A stretch of 6,560 nucleotides of DNA from a bacterium (GTDB taxonomy: Bacteria; Bacillota; Clostridia; Oscillospirales; Acutalibacteraceae). The stretch is from NCBI GenBank assembly GCA_020625635.1, contig JAHLBL010000094.1, positions 1 to 6,560 on the forward strand, written 5' to 3'. Below are positions 1-4,975 of this stretch, piece by piece. The translations under genes and the position numbers were made by a program. Under the pieces are notes generated by a model that had not been told where the DNA came from, searched no databases, and was given only the letters and a program-made list of their open reading frames with translations. Numbering within the stretch: the stretch's first letter is position 1; each line of letters starts with the position of its first letter.

Positions 1-9
1 CCACCCCAT

Positions 10-85
10 GACTCATTAGCTCAGTTGGCAGAGCACTTGACTTTTAATCAAGGTGTCCGGAGTTCGAATCTCCGATGGGTCACCA
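10..85 (+). tRNA. tRNA-Lys (anticodon TTT), CCA encoded
   Basis: This is a full cloverleaf tRNA that decodes AAA/AAG lysine codons. The acceptor strands 10-16 and 75-81 pair with one G-T. The D-stem is GCTC 19-22 with GAGC 31-34. The anticodon stem is CTTGA 36-40 with TCAAG 48-52, and its loop CTTTTAA places TTT at 43-45. The T-stem is CGGAG 58-62 with CTCCG 70-74 around TTCGAAT. The discriminator is A82 and CCA is encoded at 83-85. The tRNA is intact. Bases 1-3 are also CCA and might be the tail of a preceding tRNA in a cluster, but only nine bases precede this gene, so that cannot be decided. The 3' half of the tRNA lies inside a large palindrome that continues downstream. Confidence 0.97.
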
Positions 86-132
86 TAGCAAAAGGAGTAG
101 CCTTTCAGGCTACTCCTTTTGCTATGGTGACC
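78..132 (+). terminator. Perfect 25-bp hairpin after tRNA-Lys, probable terminator
   Basis: The arms at 78-102 and 108-132 are perfectly complementary around a 5-base loop (TTTCA). The core, AAAAGGAGTAGCC pairing with GGCTACTCCTTTT, has A-rich and T-rich flanks typical of bidirectional intrinsic terminators. The T stretch is only four bases before GCT. The left arm begins at base 78, inside the tRNA acceptor strand, and includes the CCA, so the transcript must be trimmed within or beside the stem to mature the tRNA. A further 14 pairs (63-76 with 141-154) extend the symmetry after an 8-base interruption at 133-140. Confidence 0.75.
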
Positions 133-139
133 ATTTGCA

Positions 140-282
140 TATCGGAGATTCGAAAGGCGGAACAGAAAACAGTCCTGTGGACTGTTTTCCCGCCGTCGCG
201 CCGATGAAACTTATAGCTGTGACACACACCGCAAGGTTCGAGAGCGAAGCCCTCGCACAGATGAACCACTCCGATGGGTCAC
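140..282 (+). repeat. Tandem structured repeat, copy 1 (tRNA-tail-like ends)
   Basis: This is the first of two direct copies with period 151. It opens with ATCGGAGATTCGAA, the reverse complement of the T-loop and T-stem region of the tRNA-Lys (63-76). It closes with CTCCGATGGGTCAC (269-282), identical in direct orientation to tRNA positions 70-83. ATCGGAG and CTCCGAT at the two ends can pair. Inside is a strong hairpin at 156-194: GGCGG, a 4-base bulge, then GAAAACAGTCC with GGACTGTTTTC around TGT, closed by CCGCC. A weaker hairpin follows, closed by GGTTC (233-237 region) and GAACC. No protein is supported here: the open frames through the repeat are by-products of its structure. It is likely an interspersed structured repeat of the host lineage. 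Confidence 0.85.
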
Positions 283-290
283 TAAAAGAA

Positions 291-433
291 TATCGGAGAT
301 TCGAAAGGCGGAACAGAAAACAGTCCTGCGGACTGTTTTCCCGCCGTCGCGCTGATGAAACTTATAGCTGTGATACACGCCGAACGGTTCGAGAGCGAAG
401 CCCCCGCACAGATGAACCACTCCGACATGTCAC
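291..433 (+). repeat. Tandem structured repeat, copy 2
   Basis: This copy aligns without gaps to 140-282, with 10 differences in 143 positions by eye (about 93% identity). The large hairpin is kept at 307-345, with its loop changed from TGT to TGC. The left end, which mimics the tRNA T-arm in reverse, is unchanged. The right end has diverged from CTCCGATGGGTCAC to CTCCGACATGTCAC, so only copy 1 keeps the exact tRNA match. An 8-base spacer (283-290) separates the copies. The repeat ends just before the terminator at 442. Confidence 0.85.
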
Positions 434-441
434 CACAACCT

Positions 442-468
442 CTGAAAACGTACATTTTCAGCTTTTTT
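442..468 (+). terminator. Intrinsic terminator after the repeat array
   Basis: CTGAAAA (442-448) pairs with TTTTCAG (455-461) around a short loop and is followed by CTTTTTT. The run of T on this strand gives the direction as +. It would stop any transcript that reads from the tRNA through the hairpin and both repeat copies. Confidence 0.7.
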
Positions 469-511
469 AATAACGCAACAGTCAGACCTCTTGATTTTTA
501 TAACGTAAAAA

Positions 512-545
512 GGCACACAACCGTCATCACTTTCGGTTATGTGCC
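512..545 (-). terminator. Strong terminator of the regulator/surface-protein operon
   Basis: On the minus strand, GGCACATAACCG and CGGTTGTGTGCC form a 12-bp stem with one G-T position and a 10-base loop, followed directly by TTTTTAC. It lies about 70 bases after the stop of the 58-residue protein and closes that operon. Read on the plus strand, the same stem is followed by TTCTTGTTTTT, so it may work in both directions and insulate the convergent tRNA side. Confidence 0.85.
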
Positions 546-612
546 TTCTTGTTTTTCACAACAAATCTGATATTTTACAATGATTTGCGCGGAAAGATAT
601 AATTATGTCAGA

Positions 613-789
613 TTACAGAAGACCTTCCAGCTCAGGATCGTCTTTAAAAATATCATTTATATCAAAATTATTTTTAATCAGTTTTTTCGAGCCGACATAT
701 TTATTATCGGTCGCCTCCGACATACGGAGCACATCATCCTTCAGAAGGACTTCCGTAGTTATCTCAGGTTTTAAATACTGCTTTTTCAT
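613..789 (-). CDS. Small 58-residue protein, unknown function
   Basis: A start at 789 gives a 58-residue product opening MKKQYLKPEITTEVLLKD and closing DDPELEGLL. It is charged, has no membrane segment or signal peptide, and contains no cysteine. Translation is well supported: the sequence TAAGGAGGACGTTATG places the stop of the upstream surface-protein gene directly against a near-ideal Shine-Dalgarno, with 10 bases between stop and start. This suggests co-transcription and translational coupling. Openings of the type MKK-Y-KPEI-(x)n-DDVL recur in short uncharacterised proteins of Clostridia and Bacteroidota; that is recollection, not a search. Role unknown: possibilities include a partner of the secreted protein, a peptide precursor, or a small regulator. 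A gene is quite certain; the function is not. Confidence 0.8.
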   Translation of the reverse strand: MKKQYLKPEITTEVLLKDDVLRMSEATDNKYVGSKKLIKNNFDINDIFKDDPELEGLL

Positions 790-799
790 AACGTCCTCC

Positions 800-1678
800 T
801 TAATTCACTTTATTTCTGTTCGCCTTAAAAGCGTCTTTCAAAGCGTTATAATATGTACTGCAGCCGCCGTAGAAGTCGGTTCCCGCGTAGTCGTTATAGA
901 AGGTGCGCAGCAAGCCGTTGGCGTCGTAGTAGCGCATATATGCGCGCGCCGCAATATTCTTACCCTTGTTCTCACCCGTTTCGTCGTCATCGTATTTCAC
1001 AACAAATGTCGCGAGACGATAATTCGTAAAGTTTTTGTGGTCTCTTTGTATTCTCGGATTACTTCCGTAACCGCCAACCTTAGAGGTACAGTCGACGTTC
1101 GTGATATACCTGAAATTATTCGGAGTTTTTCGCTCGTCAGCAGTAGCGGAGGCAAGAAGAGTATCGACACCGTTTACGTTCGTGCCCCTGTACTGGAGCT
1201 TGTATGTATTTTTATCAACGGTAAAAACGGTATTATCTACAACGGTATTCACTGTGCTTTCCGCGGCAGTCACAAAGCCGTATTCGACGTCGTGCTCGTA
1301 TTCTCCGCTGACAACCTTTTTATCCGATAACGCGTCGATCTTGGAGAGCAGCTCCTCGCTGATTGAGGTGATAAATCTTAAACCGCCCGGTTTTACATCG
1401 CCGTAGTTGTGGTCAAAATTATATTCGGGACGAATCTGAACGCCGAAGAGCTCAAAGCCCTTGTATTTTCCGTTCATACTTTCGGGGAGCTCTTTAAAAT
1501 CGTTTGTCTCTTTATTCTCAGGATCGTCCGGTTTTTTCTGCTGTTCGACCTCGCCGACAGGGATCCAGTGAGCGTAAACGTCGCTCAGGTTAGCGGGGAT
1601 TTCAGCGTCAAACTCAAAGGCGTTTGCGGAGCTGTTTTTATCGTTTTCGGGTACGGTAATACCAGCCCGCGAATACAT
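800..1678 (-). CDS. C-terminal part of frameshifted secreted GLUG protein
   Basis: This is the 3' part of the gene that begins at 3524, displaced by one base. In-frame homology resumes at CCC (1649-1651). Residues that follow (PENDKNSSANAFEFD to VYAHW) complete the List-Bact/Flg_new-like module whose first half (VFAGWYY) ends the upstream piece. Next come an acidic linker (EQQKKPDDPENK) and a roughly 215-residue C-terminal domain with GGLRFITSI, EYGFVTA, RAYMRYYDANG and YGGCSTYY. I know no function for that domain, though similar segments occur in clostridial secreted proteins. An ATG at 1678 with GAGG six bases upstream could start a 292-residue product on its own, overlapping the upstream piece by 41 bases, but without a signal peptide it would stay in the cytoplasm. 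More likely this is the tail of one roughly 907-residue protein, broken or misread. The stop at 800 abuts the small gene's ribosome binding site. Confidence 0.7.
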   Translation of the reverse strand: MYSRAGITVPENDKNSSANAFEFDAEIPANLSDVYAHWIPVGEVEQQKKPDDPENKETNDFKELPESMNGKYKGFELFGVQIRPEYNFDHNYGDVKPGGLRFITSISEELLSKIDALSDKKVVSGEYEHDVEYGFVTAAESTVNTVVDNTVFTVDKNTYKLQYRGTNVNGVDTLLASATADERKTPNNFRYITNVDCTSKVGGYGSNPRIQRDHKNFTNYRLATFVVKYDDDETGENKGKNIAARAYMRYYDANGLLRTFYNDYAGTDFYGGCSTYYNALKDAFKANRNKVN

Positions 1679-3524
1679 AGTCGTCCTCGGCAAAGGATGG
1701 GATATTATAGAAGGCTTCAACCTTGCCGTTTGTAAAAGTGTATGCGGTTTTATCCTCAGCATCGCTCGCGTCGCCGTTATATACACGAAAAAGCCTGTCC
1801 GCCGCGCCGGGCTCGTTTACGTGGAAGTTGAGAGTTTGCTCAACCAGAACGCCGAACATCGGGTGGACTGTTACGCCTTTTGAACCGTCCTCGGAAGCAG
1901 GGTTCGTCATTTTCCAAGTCAGGTAGCGGTAATCGTTTCCGTCGTTTTCCAGTTCAGCGTTTTTATCACTTACCCAGCTGTTCAATGTTTTGAGAAGATT
2001 ATCAGAAAGGGGCTGACCTGAGATTACTTCGCTCTGACCTGTTGTCATTGTCGCGGGATAGATTATACCGTCGGTATTCGCCGATGTGAAGTAGCCGAGA
2101 TGTGATGTGCTTACAGCGGCTCCTGAATTTGTTCCGATACACTGTGTTCCCGAAGGTGAGAAAGTATTGCTCACGGATGTGTTCTGGATTTCAGCGCAGG
2201 CATTACCTGCATTTATTCCTCCGCTAATTGTACCGAAGTTATAAGCGTTTTCTATAATAGAGTGCTGAGCGCCGGAGGAACTGTCCTGAATAATGCCGGC
2301 TAATCCTCCTACATAATTGGTGTTTCCGCCATATATGGCTCCCGTATTATAGCAGTTGACCATTGAATTGAACTGCTCGGGGAAGTAAACAACCTCGGTA
2401 CCTCCCGTGTAAACAGGCTTACCTGTTTGTTCGGTTCTGAACTGTCCGACAATTCCGCCCAATGTATTGGAGTTCAACGCGGTAATCGTACCTGTGTTGT
2501 AAGTATTCTGTATTGCGCAATAAGCAACCTCACCCGCGATACCGCCGCTGCCGGTTGCACAGCTTCCGTTAACGGTAATATCGCCGTGATTCGCGCACCT
2601 GTCAATATACACGGTTGACCAGCTGAAGCTTTCGGCTAAAATACCCGCCATTCTCTTTATACCGTTTCCAATTGCAGGGGAAGTAATATCGCCGTAATTG
2701 ATACAATCATCTATTGTTAATGAATTATAGTTTGAGCTATCGGATGTAACGGTTCCTACAATACCGCTCGCAATATAACTTGACTCAATACTCGCCCGAT
2801 TTTCGCAATTGCTAATCAAAGTGTTATTTCCGCCTTTTCTTATATACGCGAGAATTCCTGCCGTTACACGGTATTTCGCCTCATTTGTCGTTCCTATGAT
2901 GGTTACATTCTCGCCAACGGAACAATCCCTGATTTCAAGACTGCCCGCATAATTATCCGCAATAATTCCCGCTGTGTAATTCCAGTTGCTACTGAAATTA
3001 ACATCAGATTTGATTAAACAGTTACCCTCAAGATGGCAGTTTATTATTTTGTCATCGCCTAAAGATACAGGCGCGAAAGCCGCGGTCCATGAGTAACCGT
3101 TTTTAATCGTAACATCCTTCAGCGTTAAATCCTTGATTGTCGCGTCGCCGAGGAACGGCAGGAACGAAGTAGTGGAATTATCGGAAGATACCATATTAAG
3201 GTTGGAGATAGTATGGTTGTTGCCGTTAAATGTTCCGAAAAAATATACGTCCGCGCTTCCGTTTGAGCAAGGCGATACATAGTTAGTACCCGCGGAGATT
3301 TCAATATCATTTAGAAGATTTACTGTTATACCGTCATATTGTTCTTCGTTATTAAGCGAATCCCTGAACGCGAACAAATCCGCCTCGGTGCTGATGTCGT
3401 AAACACCATTAGCGGGATCCCACGTGTTGCCTGTCGCCGATACGCTGAACGGCGCGGAGCACAGAACGCTCAGCATCATCACCATAAACAGCACGAAGGC
3501 TATGGACTTTCTGATTTTTTTCAT
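1638..3524 (-). CDS. Secreted GLUG-repeat surface protein, N-terminal part (frameshifted)
   Basis: The start at 3524 has AAGGAG eight bases upstream. Residues 1-30 form a signal peptide (KKIRK, a hydrophobic core, then SVSA before TG), so the product is exported. After a strand region with GTFNGNNHTISNLNM (98-111), six GLUG-like repeats occur at about 237-257, 271-297, 307-331, 338-360, 388-410 and 424-436, with the pattern I-x-x-C-x-N-x-G-x-I ending GGI-x-G. Such repeats are expected to build a right-handed beta-helix seen in adhesin-like surface proteins. Residues 562-624 begin a List-Bact/Flg_new module, cut off at WYYRTRKR. No LPXTG, dockerin or S-layer motif is visible, so the attachment mode is unknown. 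Removing one base around 1652 joins this to the downstream piece, giving about 907 residues. It lies 44 bases after the AraC-type gene, its likely regulator. Adhesion or carbohydrate binding is an inference. Confidence 0.85.
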   Translation of the reverse strand: MKKIRKSIAFVLFMVMMLSVLCSAPFSVSATGNTWDPANGVYDISTEADLFAFRDSLNNEEQYDGITVNLLNDIEISAGTNYVSPCSNGSADVYFFGTFNGNNHTISNLNMVSSDNSTTSFLPFLGDATIKDLTLKDVTIKNGYSWTAAFAPVSLGDDKIINCHLEGNCLIKSDVNFSSNWNYTAGIIADNYAGSLEIRDCSVGENVTIIGTTNEAKYRVTAGILAYIRKGGNNTLISNCENRASIESSYIASGIVGTVTSDSSNYNSLTIDDCINYGDITSPAIGNGIKRMAGILAESFSWSTVYIDRCANHGDITVNGSCATGSGGIAGEVAYCAIQNTYNTGTITALNSNTLGGIVGQFRTEQTGKPVYTGGTEVVYFPEQFNSMVNCYNTGAIYGGNTNYVGGLAGIIQDSSSGAQHSIIENAYNFGTISGGINAGNACAEIQNTSVSNTFSPSGTQCIGTNSGAAVSTSHLGYFTSANTDGIIYPATMTTGQSEVISGQPLSDNLLKTLNSWVSDKNAELENDGNDYRYLTWKMTNPASEDGSKGVTVHPMFGVLVEQTLNFHVNEPGAADRLFRVYNGDASDAEDKTAYTFTNGKVEAFYNIPSFAEDDYVFAGWYYRTRKR

Positions 3525-3532
3525 GGAATCTA

Positions 3533-3538
3533 CTCCTT
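3533..3538 (-). promoter_or_regulatory. Ribosome binding site of the secreted protein gene
   Basis: AAGGAG lies eight bases before the ATG at 3524 and fixes that start. It falls in the loop between complementary 6-base arms GAATCT (3557-3562 read on the minus strand) and AGATTC (3526-3531). That could weakly influence access, but a 6-bp AT-rich stem with a 25-base loop is poor support. Confidence 0.6.
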
Positions 3539-3568
3539 GATAAAAACTGAAAATGCAGATTCGCGAAG

Positions 3569-4564
3569 TTATTCTTTCGCTTTTTTCGCATAGTTTTTCC
3601 TCGAATTATGAACGCGAATCATTCCCCTGTATTTTTGGGGCGTAGTTCCGAAGTAGTTTTTGAACGCGTTTGTAAACTTTGTCTGAGACGAATAGCCCGT
3701 TATCTCCGATATGAGACACACCGTCATATCAGTCGTGCGCAGCTTGTTCTCCGCCCATTCCATCCTGATTTTGGTCTGGTATTCCTTAAAGCCGTAGCCG
3801 TAGACGTTTTTAAAATACTTTTTAACCGTGGTATCGCTCAGCCCGTATTTCTCGGCGAAGTACCCCGCCGTCCATTTTGAGCCGAAATTCTCGGTAAGCG
3901 AGTTGTGAATATCCCTTGCTATTGCGAGCTGTCTTTCGTCAGTCGGCTCCCGAGTATTGTTCAGCTTCTCGATATCGGTACATATATAATGAACTATCTC
4001 AATAGTATGGGCGAGTATCATTACGTCCTCGCCGTCAAAGCCCATCTTCATAAGCTTATCGATCGTCTGCTCTGTATCGCGCGAATACGGCACAATATAA
4101 CCGTTGCTCTCGGAAATCTCCTCCAGAGGAAGCGTCATACCGAGTATCGCGTAACCGAGCATTTTGAACATTATGCTGTCTCTCGCTATTTCATTGATAC
4201 AAATTTTTATTTCAACGCCCGTGAATCTGTCTGACGAAAAAGAAAAGCTGCCGTTATCCGCGAATCCGTACTCAATCATAGCCTGTCCGAACCGCAGGGG
4301 TTTTCTTACGCCGTTGACGGAAAACTCACATTCCCCCTGCTTGCAGATAAGCGTTCTGAAATATCTGCTGTTTCTCTTAACACGGAAGCCCAGATCCCAA
4401 AGGTCGGGAAGCTCGGATGTATGGACTTCATAGAAAATAATCTGCATGCTATCGAAAGGATGGTACGAAACTATCCTTCCCAAGCCGTGCGGAAGTATAT
4501 ATTCGGAGCGTTTTCCTTCGCCGTCATCTGCTTTTTTCTGCAATTTATCTACTACATAAGCCAA
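3569..4564 (-). CDS. AraC-family transcriptional regulator
   Basis: A 331-residue cytoplasmic DNA-binding protein. Residues 210-313 form the AraC/XylS DNA-binding domain with two helix-turn-helix units: WTAGYFAEKYGLSDTTVKKYFK (231-252) and CLISEITGYSSQTKFTNAFKNYFGTTPQKYR (283-313), the latter with the conserved GYSSQTKF and FGTTPQKYR signature. The N-terminal 200 residues look like a cupin-like sensing or dimerisation region (RTLICKQGECEFSVNG, 70-84); the ligand is unknown. I chose TTG at 4564 because AAAGGAG ends eight bases upstream. A longer reading from TTG at 4585 would put that Shine-Dalgarno inside the coding sequence. It is the first gene of the likely operon and is followed by the secreted protein, so it probably activates its own operon; no operator can be identified by eye. 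Confidence 0.9.
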   Translation of the reverse strand: MAYVVDKLQKKADDGEGKRSEYILPHGLGRIVSYHPFDSMQIIFYEVHTSELPDLWDLGFRVKRNSRYFRTLICKQGECEFSVNGVRKPLRFGQAMIEYGFADNGSFSFSSDRFTGVEIKICINEIARDSIMFKMLGYAILGMTLPLEEISESNGYIVPYSRDTEQTIDKLMKMGFDGEDVMILAHTIEIVHYICTDIEKLNNTREPTDERQLAIARDIHNSLTENFGSKWTAGYFAEKYGLSDTTVKKYFKNVYGYGFKEYQTKIRMEWAENKLRTTDMTVCLISEITGYSSQTKFTNAFKNYFGTTPQKYRGMIRVHNSRKNYAKKAKE

Positions 4565-4605
4565 GTTTTTCGCTCCTTTCCACAAAATTCCGCATTATTA
4601 TTGTT

Positions 4606-4611
4606 ATTTTA
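4606..4611 (-). promoter_or_regulatory. Possible extended -10 element near the AraC gene
   Basis: On the minus strand, TGGTAAAAT carries a TGn extension before a -10-like TAAAAT, about 42 bases ahead of the TTG start. TTGACA lies just upstream (4624-4629) but only 12 bases away, too close to serve as its -35. It is a weaker candidate than the promoter at 4670-4697. Confidence 0.3.
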
Positions 4612-4669
4612 CCACAAAAAATATGTCAAATCTACTCACTTTCAAAATTTTTATCCCTTTTAGAGTTTG

Positions 4670-4697
4670 ATTATAGTATAAATTTAATTTTTGTGAA
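4670..4697 (-). promoter_or_regulatory. Sigma-A-type promoter of the AraC/surface-protein operon
   Basis: On the minus strand, TTCACA (4692-4697) and a consensus TATAAT (4670-4675) are separated by 16 bases of AT-rich sequence. A start near 4663 would give a leader of about 100 bases before the TTG codon at 4564, enough room for regulator binding or leader control. Confidence 0.6.
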
Positions 4698-4762
4698 TAG
4701 TCCACATTTTGCATCATCAAAAACTATGTAAATCGCCTATACGCTAAACGTACGGGAATAAA

Positions 4763-4791
4763 GGTGAGGCTCAAAACAGACGAGCCTCACC
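4763..4791 (-). terminator. Hairpin, probable terminator of the lysis cassette
   Basis: A perfect 10-bp stem, GGTGAGGCTC with GAGCCTCACC, and a 9-base loop. On the minus strand it is followed by TTTATTCC, a modest T tract; on the plus strand it is followed by CTGAATAA, which does not fit. It is about 185 bases after the endolysin stop and just upstream of the regulator operon promoter, so it would separate the two minus-strand units. Confidence 0.6.
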
Positions 4792-4809
4792 CTGAATAAT
4801 AACGCTGTG

Positions 4810-4915
4810 TCGATAGTGAAAAGTGATAAGTTGTAAGCAGGACAACGTGATTTTTGAAGGCATTGTTATTAACTATACTGCTTTCCGCTTTTCACTTTAA
4901 ACTGATCACTATTGA
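4810..4915. repeat. Imperfect fold-back element, MITE-like
   Basis: The ends TCGATAGTGA (4810-4819) and TCACTATTGA (4906-4915) are inverted repeats matching at 9 of 10 positions. Further inward, each half read from its own end contains AAAGTGA followed by a shared AAGCAG, so the whole 106 bp folds back imperfectly. It has no coding capacity and no clear target duplication. It sits between the lysis cassette and the regulator operon. A small non-autonomous transposable element is the best reading; a structured RNA is the alternative. Confidence 0.45.
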
Positions 4916-4931
4916 ATGGCATTTTACATAC

Positions 4932-4962
4932 GGGGCTGCCCTTTTAGTTTTAAGCAAGCCCC
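4932..4962 (-). terminator. Stem-loop just after the endolysin gene
   Basis: GGGGCTTGC on the minus strand pairs with GCAGCCCC with one bulged base and a loop of about 13 bases, starting 14 bases after the endolysin stop. No T run follows, so it is more likely an RNA-end stabilising stem or a weak terminator backed up by the hairpin at 4763-4791. Confidence 0.35.
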
Positions 4963-4975
4963 TTACGTTATTCCG

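Noticed and set aside
140..282. Degenerate second tRNA gene inside the repeat
   Set aside because: Only the T-arm and 3' acceptor-like ends match. There is no D-arm, anticodon stem or matching 5' acceptor strand.
140..433. CRISPR array
   Set aside because: There are only two units, each about 143 bp with an 8-base spacer, quite unlike short CRISPR repeats with unique spacers of similar length.
75..470. Open reading frames running through the tRNA tail and tandem repeat on either strand
   Set aside because: They repeat the same peptide because the DNA repeats, have no ribosome binding sites, and overlap the tRNA and structured hairpins.
605..1330. A 241-codon plus-strand reading frame opposite the surface protein gene
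   Set aside because: It is antisense to well-supported genes, has no ribosome binding site and no recognisable domain. It mirrors the codon structure of the minus-strand gene.
3526..3562. Riboswitch or RBS-sequestering hairpin before the surface protein gene
   Set aside because: Only a 6-bp AT-rich stem with a 25-base loop can form, too weak to support regulation.
3569..4585. Longer AraC gene starting at TTG 4585
   Set aside because: The AAAGGAG at about 4573-4579 would lie inside the coding sequence. It is correctly spaced for the TTG at 4564, and family members begin with a similar AYVVDKLQK segment.
4624..4629. TTGACA as a -35 box for the AraC gene
   Set aside because: No good -10 occurs 16-18 bases downstream (TAACAA at best). 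The TTCACA/TATAAT pair further upstream is much better.
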